Positions 40,717-52,515 are shown, counted from the stretch's first letter. The stretch: DNA of 64,000 nucleotides from Deltaproteobacteria bacterium SG8_13 (GCA_001303025.1 LJNK01000017.1:62001-126000); one strand, 5' to 3'. The notes: generated from the letters alone by a model not told the origin. Translations and numbers: made by a program.

Positions 40717-43377
40717 ATGCAGACCCAAGAAGATTCTCTGATAAACAATATCTTGCGATCCCGGGGCAAAATCCCCCGTTTGGAGTCGATCGGCAAAAAA
40801 CCGGCCGAAGAAGGCGGGTGCGGTGTTACCGGTTTTATCTCTTCCATTCCCGTCAGGGGCCGGCATATCTACGAGCCTTCCATACAGATGCACAACCGGG
40901 GCAACGGCAAGGGCGGCGGGATCGCAGCTGTCGGGCTGTCCGCCGAGGCACTGGGCGTCAGTCAGGAAGTGCTCGACAGCCACTACCTGCTTCAGATCGC
41001 ACTGCTCGATCCGGATTGCCGGCCGCAGGTGGAAGCAGCCAACATACAACCGGTTCTCGAGGTCCACAAGGCTGCGGCGATAGACACCGTCGATGACTAC
41101 CGGCAGGTTCAGGGTCTTGAGGTCCGGCCGCCGGATGTGTGGCGATATTTCGTGCGGGTGAAAAAGGAGGCCCTGGAGCGCTTTGTCGAGGAAAACTGTC
41201 TCCAGGATCTGGATCCCCGCAGAGCAGAGGATGAGTTCATTTATCAGAATTCGGTCCGGATCAACCAGAAATTCTACGCATCGCTGGGAGACCAGCAGGC
41301 CTTTGTTTTGTCGCACGGCCGCAACATGATGATCCTGAAGATTGTCGGCTATGCGGAGAAGGTTGTCGAGTACTACCAGCTGGAGGATTTTAAGGCCCAC
41401 GGGTGGATCGCTCACCAGCGCTACCCCACCAAGGGCCGTGTGTGGCATCCCGGCGGGGCGCACCCGTTCATCGGTCTGGACGAGGCCCTGGTTCACAACG
41501 GCGATTTTGCAAACTACCATGCCGTGAGCGAATATCTGCGCCAGCACAACATCTACCCGCAGTTTCTCACCGACACGGAGGTGTCGGTCCTGCTGCTGGA
41601 TCTGCTCAACCGGACCTTCGGCTATCCGATGGAGTACATTATCGAAGCCCTGGCACCGACCACCGAATACGATTTCGACCGCCTGCCATCGGAAAAACAG
41701 CGCATCTATCGTGCGATTCAATCCAGCCACATCGGCGCTTCACCGGACGGCCCGTGGTTTTTCATCATCGCCCGCAACGATCCGTACCGGAAAAACTTCC
41801 AGCTTATCGGCATCACCGACACCTCCATGCTGCGCCCCCAGGTGTTCGCCCTGCAGGACGGGGAGGTTCAGATCGGCCTGATTTGCTCCGAAAAACAGGC
41901 CATCGACGCCACCCTCCAGAGCCTGGCGGCCGAAGACGACCGCTTCTGTCCGGTCGCCGATAAATACTGGAATGCGCGCGGCGGCAGCGCCACCGACGGC
42001 GGCGCCTTTATCTTCACGGTCAGCGATGCCGGAAAAGAAGATGGCTCCAAACAGCTGGTGTGCACCAACAAGTTCGGGGAAGTGGTGTCGGCTCCGGAAA
42101 ACCAGGTTCCGCTGACGCTGCAGGACACCCGGGCGGTGTCGGCGCAGGCCGGCGAAATCGATCGGGCGGTTGCCGACGGGTTGGCCGAGGCGGACCTGTC
42201 AACACTCACCGCCTATAGCATCCGGCAGATGGCCGATTGGGATTATGCCTCCCTGCGGCACTTTTGCAGCGTCCTTGTTTCCCGTGCCGACCGAAGCGAT
42301 GCGGACAAAACCAAGGCCATCGATGTACTAACCGCCCTCAACGACCGGTATTATTCGACCGGAGAAAAAAAGCGCAGCGGTGTTCTTCACACCGTGCGCC
42401 AAAGCTTGACGGAGCTCTTCAGCAGCTCACCGAAAATAGGTGGAAACGGCTCCAGCCGTTACCGCTATATTGACCGAAAGCTGCGGCCATCGCTGACAGC
42501 TCCGGACAGCCGCGACCAGGTGCTGGTACTCAACGCCCGGGAGTTCGAGCCGGAAGGCGACCACTGCGACGCCCGCTTGATTGTCGAAGCCTACCAAAAG
42601 GGCTGGAAGAATTTCATATGCTACGGCTACAAAGGGCAGCGATTTACCGGCTGCGGTCTGGCGAATGCAACCGAAGGCGTGCGCATCGATGTCTATGACA
42701 GTTCCGGAGACTACCTGGCTTCGGGCATCGACGGCCTGGAGATTCACGTCCATGGCAACGCCCAGGATCAACTCGGCCAGATCATGAAAAGTGGCAAGCT
42801 CGTCATCCACGGCGATGTGGGTCAGACGTTCATGTACGGGGCCAAGGGCGGAGAAGTATACGTGCTGGGAAATGCCGCCGGCCGACCGCTGATCAATGCC
42901 GTGGGTCGTCCCCGCGTGGTGATCAACGGCACCTGCCTCGATTACCTGGCGGAATCGTTCATGGCCGGCGACCCGCACAAGGGCGGTGGTTTTGTGATTC
43001 TAAACGGCATGCAGTTCGATCACAACGGCGTGCTGCATCCCCAGCCGACGCCGTACCCGGGATCCAACCTCTTCTCGCTGGCCTCCGGCGGCGCCATCTA
43101 CCTGCGGGACCCCCACGCAGTGCTGGTGGACGAGCAGCTCAACGGCGGAGAATTCGTGGATCTCAGCCCGGCTGACTGGGAGCTGATACTGCCCTATCTG
43201 CAGGAAAACGAAAAACTGTTCGGCATCTCGGTCGAAAAGGATCTGCTCTGCGTGGACGGCAAGGCCAGGGATTACAAATCTGTGTACCGGAAGGTCCAGG
43301 CAGTGCGGCTCGACGTGCTGGCAAAGGCCTCTGCGGAATCCGAGGAGTGGGGGGAGGATTGGCGCGACAGCGCATAG
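40717..43377 (+). CDS. Glutamate synthase: class II GATase + GXGXG domain fusion
   Basis: Class II amidotransferase features (HQRYPTKGRVWHPGGAHPFIGLDEALVHNGDFANY), C-terminal GXGXG beta-helix (GNAQDQLGQIMKSGKLVIHGDVGQTFMYGAKGGEVYVLGNAAGRP). Confidence 0.88.
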   Translation: MQTQEDSLINNILRSRGKIPRLESIGKKPAEEGGCGVTGFISSIPVRGRHIYEPSIQMHNRGNGKGGGIAAVGLSAEALGVSQEVLDSHYLLQIALLDPDCRPQVEAANIQPVLEVHKAAAIDTVDDYRQVQGLEVRPPDVWRYFVRVKKEALERFVEENCLQDLDPRRAEDEFIYQNSVRINQKFYASLGDQQAFVLSHGRNMMILKIVGYAEKVVEYYQLEDFKAHGWIAHQRYPTKGRVWHPGGAHPFIGLDEALVHNGDFANYHAVSEYLRQHNIYPQFLTDTEVSVLLLDLLNRTFGYPMEYIIEALAPTTEYDFDRLPSEKQRIYRAIQSSHIGASPDGPWFFIIARNDPYRKNFQLIGITDTSMLRPQVFALQDGEVQIGLICSEKQAIDATLQSLAAEDDRFCPVADKYWNARGGSATDGGAFIFTVSDAGKEDGSKQLVCTNKFGEVVSAPENQVPLTLQDTRAVSAQAGEIDRAVADGLAEADLSTLTAYSIRQMADWDYASLRHFCSVLVSRADRSDADKTKAIDVLTALNDRYYSTGEKKRSGVLHTVRQSLTELFSSSPKIGGNGSSRYRYIDRKLRPSLTAPDSRDQVLVLNAREFEPEGDHCDARLIVEAYQKGWKNFICYGYKGQRFTGCGLANATEGVRIDVYDSSGDYLASGIDGLEIHVHGNAQDQLGQIMKSGKLVIHGDVGQTFMYGAKGGEVYVLGNAAGRPLINAVGRPRVVINGTCLDYLAESFMAGDPHKGGGFVILNGMQFDHNGVLHPQPTPYPGSNLFSLASGGAIYLRDPHAVLVDEQLNGGEFVDLSPADWELILPYLQENEKLFGISVEKDLLCVDGKARDYKSVYRKVQAVRLDVLAKASAESEEWGEDWRDSA

Positions 43378-43547
43378 CCGACAACCTTCATTTAAAAAGC
43401 GGCGGAACACCCCGGCGGGTGCCGATCGCTTCTTGCCGATACCGCAGCAACTATGCTACATAGGCATGCCGCCTCCGACCTGCCCGATGGATTGCCCAAA
43501 CCGGCGGGGCGGAATCTACAGGCTGCAACGACAACCCCGGGACATCC

Positions 43548-44681
43548 ATGAAAGCACTGCTGGCTTTAGAAGACGGACGCACCTTCCCCTGCCGGTCCTT
43601 CACCGGTCCCGGCCGGGCCTCCGGAGAAGTGGTCTTTAACACCAGCATGACCGGATACCAGGAAGTGCTCACGGACCCTTCCTACAGCGGGCAGATGGTG
43701 ACGATGACCTACCCCCTGGTGGGCAGCTACGGCGTCAACGCCGAGGATGTGGAGTCGGCTCGGATCCAGGTGGCAGCCTTCATCGTCAGGGAGTACCAGC
43801 GCCATCCGAGCAACTACCGCGCCACCGGCAGCCTGGCTGACTATCTCAGCGGCCAGGGAGTCCTTGGAATCGAACAGCTGGACACGCGGGCGCTCACCCG
43901 CCACATTCGAAAGGCCGGCGCCATGAGGGCGGTGGCATCGACCGAGGAACTCGACCCCGATCTGCTGGTAGCCGAAGCCAACCGTATCCCGACGATGTCC
44001 GGCCTCGACCTGACACAAGTTGTCACCACTGACACGCCCTATCGGTGGGTCAGCGGCATGCCGCAGCCGATACCGGGGGGAATGGAGGCGCTGACCGCCG
44101 GGGTGTGGCAGCATAGAGGCCGCAAACCCGCGGTGGTGGCCTTCGACTTCGGCATCAAATACAACATTTTGCGCTGCCTGGTCGCCGAAGGATTCGAGAT
44201 CGTTGCGGTCCCGTCGACTGCCGGGGCAGCAAAAATAGAGTCGATGGCGCCCGATGGCATATTCCTTTCCAACGGACCCGGGGATCCCGAACCGGTCACA
44301 GACGCCATCGATACCATCCGCAGCCTGCTCGACTACCGGCCGATTTTCGGGATTTGCCTCGGCCACCAGCTGCTCGGATTGGCGCTGGGAGCAACGACCT
44401 CGAAACTCAAGTTCGGCCACAGGGGCGCCAATCAGCCGGTAAAGAACCTGCGCAGCGGAAGGATCGAAATCACTTCCCAGAATCACGGATTCGTCGTCGA
44501 CCTGGAGTCGATCCGCGGCGAGGATATCCAGATTACCCATATCAACCTCAACGACAATACCCTGGAAGGTTTCCGGCACCTGAAACTGCCGGTATTCGCG
44601 GTGCAGTACCATCCCGAGGCGTCACCCGGACCCCATGATGCCCGGTATCTGTTCGGTGAGTTTCGAGATTTGATGACGTGA
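43548..44681 (+). CDS. carA: Carbamoyl-phosphate synthase small subunit
   Basis: FPCRSFTGPGRASGEVVFNTSMTGYQEVLTDPSY; FGICLGHQLLGLALGA. Confidence 0.95.
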   Translation: MKALLALEDGRTFPCRSFTGPGRASGEVVFNTSMTGYQEVLTDPSYSGQMVTMTYPLVGSYGVNAEDVESARIQVAAFIVREYQRHPSNYRATGSLADYLSGQGVLGIEQLDTRALTRHIRKAGAMRAVASTEELDPDLLVAEANRIPTMSGLDLTQVVTTDTPYRWVSGMPQPIPGGMEALTAGVWQHRGRKPAVVAFDFGIKYNILRCLVAEGFEIVAVPSTAGAAKIESMAPDGIFLSNGPGDPEPVTDAIDTIRSLLDYRPIFGICLGHQLLGLALGATTSKLKFGHRGANQPVKNLRSGRIEITSQNHGFVVDLESIRGEDIQITHINLNDNTLEGFRHLKLPVFAVQYHPEASPGPHDARYLFGEFRDLMT

Positions 44682-44827
44682 CGACACCGGCCATATGACC
44701 CTCCGGCCCGGACGCAGGGGGACGAGCGTGCGGCTGCAACCGGGTATGCCCGAGCAGGGCCCCGACCGCAGCGACAGATGATCGGCATTGGCCCGACCCG
44801 CCGCTGCGACGATAGAAACATGCGCTT

Positions 44828-47800
44828 ATGCCCAAAAGAACGGACATCCAAAAAATCCTGATCATCGGCGCAGGTCCGATTATCATCAGCCAGGCCTGCG
44901 AGTTCGATTACTCCGGCACGCAGGCCTGCAAGGCGCTCAAGGAAGAGGGCTTTGAGGTCATTCTGGTCAACAGCAATCCGGCCACGATCATGACCGATCC
45001 GGAGACAGCCGACCGGGTTTACATCGAGCCCGTGACTGCCGAGACCGTGGCGATGATTATCGAGAAAGAGCGCCCGGATGCCCTGCTGCCGACCCTGGGC
45101 GGGCAGACCGGACTCAACACGGCCGTCGAAACCGCCCGGCTGGGCGTGCTGGAGACGTACCGGGTCGAAATGATCGGTGCCTCCCTCGAATCGATTCAAA
45201 AAGCCGAAAACCGTGACAGCTTCCGCGACGCCATGCACCGGATCGGCCTGAAGATACCCGACAGCGGGATCGCCACCGATATGGTGCAGGTAATGGAAAT
45301 TGCAGAGCAGATCGGATTTCCGATTATCGTGCGTCCCAGCTTCACGCTGGGCGGCACCGGCGGAGGGGTGGCGTTCAATCCGGAAGATCTGGAAGTCCTC
45401 GCCAGGGCCGGACTGGATGCCAGCCTCATCCACCAGGTCATGCTCGAGCAGTCGGTTCTGGGATGGAAGGAATTCGAGCTGGAGGTCATGCGGGACCACA
45501 ACGACAACGTGGTTATCGTATGCCCCATCGAAAATCTGGACCCCATGGGCATTCACACCGGAGACAGCATCACCGTTGCTCCGGCCCAGACCCTTTCCGA
45601 CCGGGAATACCAGATGATGCGCGATGCCTCCATTGCCATTATGCGGGAAATCGGGGTGGACACGGGCGGCTCCAACGTGCAGTTTGCCATCAACCCGCAA
45701 GACGGCGATATGATCGTTGTGGAAATGAATCCGCGGGTATCGCGCAGCTCCGCCCTGGCGTCGAAGGCGACCGGGTTTCCGATTGCCAAGATTGCCGCCA
45801 AGCTGGCCGTGGGATACACGCTGGACGAAATCCCCAACGACGTCACCGGTGAAACCTATGCTTCCTTCGAGCCGACCATCGACTACTGCGTGGTAAAAAT
45901 TCCACGCTGGACGTTCGAAAAATTCCCCGAAACCGCAGACGTGCTCACCACGGCGATGAAATCGGTGGGGGAGACCATGTCCATCGGCCGGACCTTCAAG
46001 GAAGCCCTCCAGAAAGGGTTGCGTTCCCTGGAAATAGGCCGGTACGGTTTCGGCGCCGACGGCAAGGATATCGGCGATTGGCAGGGAACCGAACCTTCAC
46101 TGCCGTCTGGCTCCGAGATCGAACAGAAACTGGCCGTACCCAACTCCCAACGGATCTTTTACCTGCGCTACGCACTGCTGGCGGGCATGTCCATCGAAGC
46201 GATTTACGAGCTGACCCGCATCGATCCCTGGTTTCTGCACCAGCTCGCAGACATCGTCGCCATGGAGCGCAAACTGCAGGCGGCCGGAAGCCTTTCCGCG
46301 GAGCTGCTGCGCGAGGCCAAGGCTTGCGGCTTTTCCGACATTCAACTGGCCCACCTGACCGGCACCGACGATGACCGCATCCGCAGCCTGCGCAGCGAGC
46401 TGGGGGTACAGCCCGTTTACAAGCTGGTGGACACGTGCGCGGCCGAGTTCAAGGCGGCAACCCCCTACTACTACTCCACTTACGAAACCGAGAACGAGGC
46501 CCGCGTTTCGGATACCAAGAAGGTGATGATCCTCGGCGGCGGTCCGAACCGCATCGGCCAGGGAATCGAGTTCGACTACTGCTGCGTGCACGCCTCTTTC
46601 GCGCTGCGGGAAGAAGGGGTGGAGAGCATCATGGTAAACAGCAACCCGGAGACTGTCAGCACCGATTACGACACCTCCGACAAACTCTACTTCGAACCGC
46701 TCACCAAGGAAGATGTGCTGCAGATCATCGAAACCGAAAAGCCCGACGGGGTCATCGTCCAGTTTGGCGGCCAGACGCCGCTGAACCTGTCCACGGCGTT
46801 GCACCGGGCCGGGGTGCCCATTCTCGGCACGCAGCCCGCAAGCATCGACCGGGCGGAAAACCGGGAGCAGTTCCAGGCCATGCTCAGGAAGCTGAAACTG
46901 GTTCAACCGGACAACGGAACGGCTGTCTCGGTAGACCGGGCCCTGGAGATTGCCGAGGAAATCGGCTATCCGGTGATCGTCCGTCCCTCTTACGTGCTGG
47001 GCGGCCGGGCCATGAAAATCGTCTACGGTACCACCGAGCTGGAAAGCTACGCGCGGCTGGCCATCATGGCCTCACCGGAGCACCCCATTTTGATCGACAA
47101 GTTTCTGGAAGACGCCGTTGAAGTCGACGTGGATGCGATCTCCGACGGCCAGGTCACCATCATCGGCGGCATCATGGAACACATCGAAGCCGCCGGCGTG
47201 CACTCCGGTGATTCGGCCTGCGTGCTGCCGCCCCACAGCATTTCCGAAGAAATGCTTGAAGAAATCGCGGCGGCCACCCGGTCCATGGCCGCCGAGCTGA
47301 ATGTCGTCGGCCTGATGAACGTGCAATACGCCATCAAGGGAAGCCAGCTCTACGTGCTGGAGGTCAACCCCAGGGCTTCGCGAACCATACCGTTCGTCAG
47401 CAAGGCCAGCGGGGTGCCGCTGGCCAAACTGGCTACCAAGGTCATGTTGGGCCGCAGCCTGTCATCGCTTGGTCTCACCAGCGAGAGAAAGCCGTCCCAT
47501 GTATCGGTGAAAGAGGCCGTGCTGCCTTTCGACCGGTTCCCCGACGTAGACACCCTGCTGGGCCCGGAGATGAAATCGACCGGCGAAGTGATGGGTATCG
47601 ACGCCGAATTCGGAACCGCCTATGCCAAAGCGCAGCTGGGCGCCCGGCAGAAGCTGCCGCAGTCCGGCACCGTGTTTATCAGCGTAAAAGAAGGGGACAA
47701 GCAGGCCGTGCTGCCGGTGGCCCGGCAGTTTCACCGGATCGGATTCAACATCATGGCCACCCGGGGAACCGCCCGGCTGCTGGACGAACACGACATTCCC

Positions 47801-48058
47801 ACCGCAAAGGTGAAAAAAGTGTCCATGGGACGACCGCACGTGGTGGATGCGATCAAAAACGGCGAGGTGCAACTGGTGATCAACACCGGCAAGGGGGACA
47901 CCCCCCGCAAAGACGGCTACATGATTCGTCGAGCGGCGATCAAATACGACATCCCCTACACCACGACCATCGCCGGAGCGATGGCCATATGTCGGGGAAT
48001 CACCGCCCTCAAGGAGCGCAAAGCCTCCGTGACGGCGCTGCAGGATTACCACCAATAA
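44828..48058 (+). CDS. carB: Carbamoyl-phosphate synthase large subunit
   Basis: 1076 aa, duplicated ATP-grasp, [37 protein letters not shown]. Confidence 0.96.
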   Translation: MPKRTDIQKILIIGAGPIIISQACEFDYSGTQACKALKEEGFEVILVNSNPATIMTDPETADRVYIEPVTAETVAMIIEKERPDALLPTLGGQTGLNTAVETARLGVLETYRVEMIGASLESIQKAENRDSFRDAMHRIGLKIPDSGIATDMVQVMEIAEQIGFPIIVRPSFTLGGTGGGVAFNPEDLEVLARAGLDASLIHQVMLEQSVLGWKEFELEVMRDHNDNVVIVCPIENLDPMGIHTGDSITVAPAQTLSDREYQMMRDASIAIMREIGVDTGGSNVQFAINPQDGDMIVVEMNPRVSRSSALASKATGFPIAKIAAKLAVGYTLDEIPNDVTGETYASFEPTIDYCVVKIPRWTFEKFPETADVLTTAMKSVGETMSIGRTFKEALQKGLRSLEIGRYGFGADGKDIGDWQGTEPSLPSGSEIEQKLAVPNSQRIFYLRYALLAGMSIEAIYELTRIDPWFLHQLADIVAMERKLQAAGSLSAELLREAKACGFSDIQLAHLTGTDDDRIRSLRSELGVQPVYKLVDTCAAEFKAATPYYYSTYETENEARVSDTKKVMILGGGPNRIGQGIEFDYCCVHASFALREEGVESIMVNSNPETVSTDYDTSDKLYFEPLTKEDVLQIIETEKPDGVIVQFGGQTPLNLSTALHRAGVPILGTQPASIDRAENREQFQAMLRKLKLVQPDNGTAVSVDRALEIAEEIGYPVIVRPSYVLGGRAMKIVYGTTELESYARLAIMASPEHPILIDKFLEDAVEVDVDAISDGQVTIIGGIMEHIEAAGVHSGDSACVLPPHSISEEMLEEIAAATRSMAAELNVVGLMNVQYAIKGSQLYVLEVNPRASRTIPFVSKASGVPLAKLATKVMLGRSLSSLGLTSERKPSHVSVKEAVLPFDRFPDVDTLLGPEMKSTGEVMGIDAEFGTAYAKAQLGARQKLPQSGTVFISVKEGDKQAVLPVARQFHRIGFNIMATRGTARLLDEHDIPTAKVKKVSMGRPHVVDAIKNGEVQLVINTGKGDTPRKDGYMIRRAAIKYDIPYTTTIAGAMAICRGITALKERKASVTALQDYHQ

Positions 48059-48146
48059 AGGCGTCGCGCTGCTGCCAGCGCCGCTGGAGGCGCCGGGTCG
48101 CGAAACCGGCAAATAACAGCGAAAGGATTTCAAACCGGCAACGCTT

Positions 48147-49568
48147 ATGGAATTCGACGACAAACCCCGCGAGGCCTGCGGGATATTCGGAATTCACGGT
48201 CACCCGGAAGCATCCCGGCTGACCTATTTCGGGTTGTATGCCCTGCAGCACCGCGGCCAGGAAAGTGCCGGCATCGCCGTGCTGCAGGACGGCGACATCG
48301 CATCTCACAAGGGGATGGGTATCGTTCCGGACGTTTTCGATCTGCAGCACATGGAGCAGCTGCACGGACTCAACGCCATCGGCCATGTGCGCTACTCCAC
48401 CACCGGCAGCTCGATCCTCTCCAATGCCCAGCCGTTTGTGGTGCATCACAGCAACAAATCCTATGCGGTCGCTCACAACGGCAACCTGGTGAACGCGCAC
48501 ACGCTGAAAAAACAGCTGGAGGGTTCCGGCTCGATACTGCAGACCACCATGGACACGGAGATCTTCCTGCACCTGTTCGTAAAGAACCTGAAGCTGGGGT
48601 TCGAAGGTGCGCTGATGGAGACCGTGCAGCGTATCAAGGGGGCCTTTTCCATGATCCTGCTGACCTGCAAGGGTGAGGTGATCGGTTTCAAGGATCCAAA
48701 CGGTTTCCGGCCGTTGAGCCTCGGCAAACTCAACGGCCACTATGTTCTCGCTTCGGAAACCTGCGCCTTTGACCTCGTGGAGGCGCAGTACGTTCGTGAA
48801 ATCGAACCCGGCGAGGTGGTCATTATCAGCGACAAGGGCATCAAAAGCTTTAATCCGCACCCCCGCACCTGCCGGTCGCTGTGCATATTCGAATTCATCT
48901 ACTTTGCGAGGCCCGACAGCATCATCGACGGTCTGAACGTATACCAGATCCGCAAGGCCCATGGTAAACGGCTGGCCGAAGAGGCCCCGGTAAAAGCCGA
49001 CCTGGTGATGCCCTTCCCCGACTCGGGCACCTACGCCGCCATCGGTTACTCCGAGCAATCCGGTATTCCCTTTGAGATGGGCATGATCAGAAACCACTAT
49101 GTCGGCCGGACGTTCATCCAGCCCACCCAGAGCATGCGGGACTTCGGTGTCCGCATCAAGCTCAATCCGGTCAAAGAACTGCTCCAGGGCAAGGACATCA
49201 TCATCATCGAGGACTCCATCATTCGCGGCACTACCGTCAAAACCCGGGTCAAGGCCCTTCGCGAACTGGGGGTCAACAAAGTGCACATGCGGGTCGCCGG
49301 TCCCCCCCATCGCTTTCCCTGCCACTACGGGATCGACTTTCCCACCAAGGGCGAACTGATCGCCCATCGGATGAGCGTCGAAAAACTCAAAGATCATCTC
49401 GGCCTGGATTCGCTGCACTACCTGAGCATCGAAGGGCTGCTGGAATCGACCGGAGTTGCCAGCCCGGAAAACACTTTCTGCAAAGCATGCTTCGATGGAT
49501 GCTACCCGGTGGAGTTCGACAAGCAATTATCCAAAGACTGTCTTGAAAGAATCGAAACAATCGGTTAA
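48147..49568 (+). CDS. purF: Amidophosphoribosyltransferase
   Basis: REACGIFGIHG, IIIIEDSIIRGTTVKTRV. Confidence 0.95.
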   Translation: MEFDDKPREACGIFGIHGHPEASRLTYFGLYALQHRGQESAGIAVLQDGDIASHKGMGIVPDVFDLQHMEQLHGLNAIGHVRYSTTGSSILSNAQPFVVHHSNKSYAVAHNGNLVNAHTLKKQLEGSGSILQTTMDTEIFLHLFVKNLKLGFEGALMETVQRIKGAFSMILLTCKGEVIGFKDPNGFRPLSLGKLNGHYVLASETCAFDLVEAQYVREIEPGEVVIISDKGIKSFNPHPRTCRSLCIFEFIYFARPDSIIDGLNVYQIRKAHGKRLAEEAPVKADLVMPFPDSGTYAAIGYSEQSGIPFEMGMIRNHYVGRTFIQPTQSMRDFGVRIKLNPVKELLQGKDIIIIEDSIIRGTTVKTRVKALRELGVNKVHMRVAGPPHRFPCHYGIDFPTKGELIAHRMSVEKLKDHLGLDSLHYLSIEGLLESTGVASPENTFCKACFDGCYPVEFDKQLSKDCLERIETIG

Positions 49569-49654
49569 AATACGGTAGGTTTACACAAAATTGCCGACGA
49601 TGCCAAAAAGGCCGGGGTCGGTGACGGGTTGATTTCTTTCAATGTGAGGCGACC

Positions 49655-50167
49655 ATGATCGAATCGAAATACCTGAAAGAAAACATCGAGAATATCCAGA
49701 AATTGATGGCGATCCCCGCATTGAAGAATTTTGAAACCAAAGCGCTCGGAAAGCTGCTCCGGTTAAGCAAAATCCGGCAATACGATCACGGCGAACGCAT
49801 CATCAAGGAAGGGGATCTGGACCCCTGGCTCTATTTCCTGCTGTCCGGGAAAATCCGTATCGGCAAGGCGGGACACGACATCGGCACCATCGACCGCAAA
49901 GGGGAAATCTTCGGTGAGATGCGGATCATCGACAGCCTGAGCCGGTCGGCGTCGGTCTTCGCCGTCGGCAAGACGGTTTGCCTGGCGGTGGACACCTCTG
50001 CGGGAGAACGACTCTCTGCCGAAGGCTCCCGGGATGAAAAGCTTGATTTTCTGCTGTTGCTGTACCGGATTTTTGCCGAGTATATGTCGATACGGCTCCG
50101 GTTGACCAATGATGAGCTGATCAAGGCCAAAAAGCGGGTCGAACAGCTTCAGAGAAAGGCCGGTTGA
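49655..50167 (+). CDS. Cyclic nucleotide-binding domain protein
   Basis: YDHGERIIKEGDLDPWLYFLLSGKIRIGK, FGEMRIIDSLSRSASVFAV. Confidence 0.8.
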   Translation: MIESKYLKENIENIQKLMAIPALKNFETKALGKLLRLSKIRQYDHGERIIKEGDLDPWLYFLLSGKIRIGKAGHDIGTIDRKGEIFGEMRIIDSLSRSASVFAVGKTVCLAVDTSAGERLSAEGSRDEKLDFLLLLYRIFAEYMSIRLRLTNDELIKAKKRVEQLQRKAG

Positions 50168-50240
50168 CACCGGTTGGCGCTGCAGCCGCAACCGGATGGC
50201 AACCCGGCCGGGCGGGCAGCTGACAACCAGACGATCGGTT

Positions 50241-50585
50241 CTACTTTTTTCGGACCGATTCCACGTTCATCAGGCGGTTGCCTTCAAAGCGCAGCACATA
50301 CAACCCATCCTTGTCGTAAATCCACTCTTCGATGTACAGAATCACCTTGCTTCCCTGGGATCGGTAGCGGCTGTGTCGCCGGTCATAGAGTCGATCGGAA
50401 TCGGATATTTCCACCTCCCCGACCATCTCCCGGGAGATGGGTTCTCCGCAAGTCTGCAGGACTTCGTATTTCAGGTAACCGGGTGAAACCAGGTCGCTGC
50501 CGCAGCGAATACCCTGGCTGGAGAAAGCGGACAGCGCGGCGGGCAGTCCAAGGAGAATACAGAAAATCAACAGCATCCGTTTCAT
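50241..50585 (-). CDS. DUF2845-like secreted protein
   Basis: Signal peptide; IRCGSDLVSPGYLKYEVLQTCGEP. Confidence 0.65.
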   Translation of the reverse strand: MKRMLLIFCILLGLPAALSAFSSQGIRCGSDLVSPGYLKYEVLQTCGEPISREMVGEVEISDSDRLYDRRHSRYRSQGSKVILYIEEWIYDKDGLYVLRFEGNRLMNVESVRKK

Positions 50586-50612
50586 CGGTAGCGACCCGTT
50601 ACGGTTGAAATC

Positions 50613-50900
50613 ATGAAAACCCTTCGCCAGCAGATGATGGCGCTACTGGCCGGCGCCGAGCTGAGTGCCGCAGAGCTCGCCTCTGCGTTGCGGATCAAAG
50701 AGAAAGAGGTCTGTGAGCACCTGGCCCACGTCTCTCGATCGCTGTCTGCCGCGGGCAAAAAGCTGAAGATACGGCCCGGTTCCTGCCGCAAATGCGGCTA
50801 TGTATTCGCAGACCGCCGGCGTTTTACCCGCCCCAGTCGCTGCCCGCGCTGTAAGAGCACCTATCTCGAAGAGCCCCTGTTTCAAATCAGCAGCGACTAG
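50613..50900 (+). CDS. Predicted HTH + zinc-ribbon transcriptional regulator
   Basis: C-terminal CRKCGYVFADRRRFTRPSRCPRCKSTYLEEP. Confidence 0.72.
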   Translation: MKTLRQQMMALLAGAELSAAELASALRIKEKEVCEHLAHVSRSLSAAGKKLKIRPGSCRKCGYVFADRRRFTRPSRCPRCKSTYLEEPLFQISSD

Positions 50901-51592
50901 CCCTGCTTCAACGATTCATCCAGCGCCGCCCTGGCAAGCAGCCGGGTCGAATCGAGGGTGGGCAGCGGACAATCAGCAGGATCGACGATCAGCGGGATCT
51001 CCGTGCAGCCGAGCACGGCTGCGTCGCAGCCGCGGTTTTTCAGGCGCTGAAAAACCGAATAAAAATACCGTCTCGAATCTTCCGTAAATATGCCGTTCAC
51101 CAGCTCGTCGAAGATAATGCGGTCAATTTCCTGCCTCTCGGCGTCATCTGGAATTTCCAGCGAGAGCCCGAACGGTTCAACGGCCCCGGGATAGACCGGG
51201 CCGGTCATCAGATATTTGGTGCCGGCCAGCGCCAGGCATTTGTATCCCTGCCGAACGGCAACTCGGCCCACCTCCTCGGCAATGTGGAGCCAGGGGATGG
51301 GGGATTGGTCGAGGACCCGGTCGAAAGCCTGGTGAATGGTGTTGTCCGGACAGATGGCAAAGTCGGCGCCGATCTTCGCCAGCTTGCGGGCCGAAGAGAG
51401 CATCAGATCCGCTACAGCGTCCCAGTTGCCCTCGTGGATGTGCACCATATAGGCAGCCAGCGGGTGGGTGTGCATCGACACTTCCGGATGCATGTGGCGG
51501 CCCATGCGCGCCGGCGCCTCTGTGCAAAGGGTCCGGTAACACAGCGCCGCACCTTCGGCGCTGCAGGCCACGATACCGATGTGTTTCGACAT
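50897..51592 (-). CDS. Aspartate/glutamate racemase family protein
   Basis: FAICPDNTIHQAFD, AAVLGCTEIPLIVD. Confidence 0.85.
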   Translation of the reverse strand: MSKHIGIVACSAEGAALCYRTLCTEAPARMGRHMHPEVSMHTHPLAAYMVHIHEGNWDAVADLMLSSARKLAKIGADFAICPDNTIHQAFDRVLDQSPIPWLHIAEEVGRVAVRQGYKCLALAGTKYLMTGPVYPGAVEPFGLSLEIPDDAERQEIDRIIFDELVNGIFTEDSRRYFYSVFQRLKNRGCDAAVLGCTEIPLIVDPADCPLPTLDSTRLLARAALDESLKQG

Positions 51593-51605
51593 GCCGCAAC
51601 CGCCT

Positions 51606-51908
51606 TTACGTGCCGCAGCACTTTTTGTATTTTTTCCCGCTGCCGCACGGACACGGCTCGTTTCGCCCGACTTTCTTCTCGGCCGCCACTGGCTTGGGCC
51701 AGTTCATCAGGATTTCCAGGGCGGAAATATCCTCTTCCTTGTCCGGCTGCAAATCGATTTTGTACTTCCAGCCGTTTTTTTCAAAAATCGAAGCGACCTC
51801 TTTCATTCTTTTCTTGGTCTGCACGTTCACAACAGCCGGATTGTTCTCGGTGCCCAGCTTGGCCGGCCTTTGTCCGTCAAATATTTTTTCCATCTTTTCA
51901 CCACCCAT
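51606..51908 (-). CDS. SEC-C metal-binding motif protein
   Basis: C-terminal [19 protein letters not shown]. Confidence 0.85.
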   Translation of the reverse strand: MGGEKMEKIFDGQRPAKLGTENNPAVVNVQTKKRMKEVASIFEKNGWKYKIDLQPDKEEDISALEILMNWPKPVAAEKKVGRNEPCPCGSGKKYKKCCGT

Positions 51909-52020
51909 TATGATTCAAGGTTTATCCGGATTCCGGAGCCTCGGCCCCGGCGGCAAGTTTCGGTCGGCCGGCAGCGGTTCCTTGCCCTCGATCGGATACG
52001 GCTGCCTGCCGGTTGCGGTT

Positions 52021-52515
52021 TTACCTGCGCTTTTGAAATACCAAAAACCCCGCCAGCACCAATAGGGTGCCGCCGTAAACCATCTGTGCCCTGCCGGTGC
52101 CATAGGATGCATTCAGGTCTGTAAAAAATTCCGCCAGGGTGTACCAGCGCATCGGCCCGTGCCCCCCACTGCCGTAGATCGGAAGTTGTGTCACCAGAAC
52201 CAGGCCCAGGCACACCGCCGCCACCGTGCAAACCCTCACCGCCTGCCTTTTTATCAACCGGATACCGAGCGCGATTGCAACCGATATTCCATAGAATACG
52301 ACTGTGTAGATGAGGGCGTGAAGCCCCAATAAGACGATGAAACTCATCGATTCGGCCGTATGTCCGGGCAGAAACAGTTTTGGGGTAACATAACCCATAC
52401 CTGCCACAAAAAAAACCGCCGGCATAAACATTACGACCACGAAAAGAAAAAACATCACCGGGACTGTCATCGCCAGTGCCGTGAAAACAATCCACTTGAT
52501 CGTCCGATAATCCAT
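52021..52515 (-). CDS. Hypothetical membrane protein
   Basis: Several predicted TM segments. Confidence 0.55.
   Translation of the reverse strand: MDYRTIKWIVFTALAMTVPVMFFLFVVVMFMPAVFFVAGMGYVTPKLFLPGHTAESMSFIVLLGLHALIYTVVFYGISVAIALGIRLIKRQAVRVCTVAAVCLGLVLVTQLPIYGSGGHGPMRWYTLAEFFTDLNASYGTGRAQMVYGGTLLVLAGFLVFQKRR

Noticed and set aside
48009-49526. 505-aa minus-strand ORF
   Set aside because: Shadow of purF.
51606-51908. SEC-C motif protein as related to selenocysteine
   Set aside because: SEC-C is a metal-binding motif name ([19 protein letters not shown]); no TGA involved.
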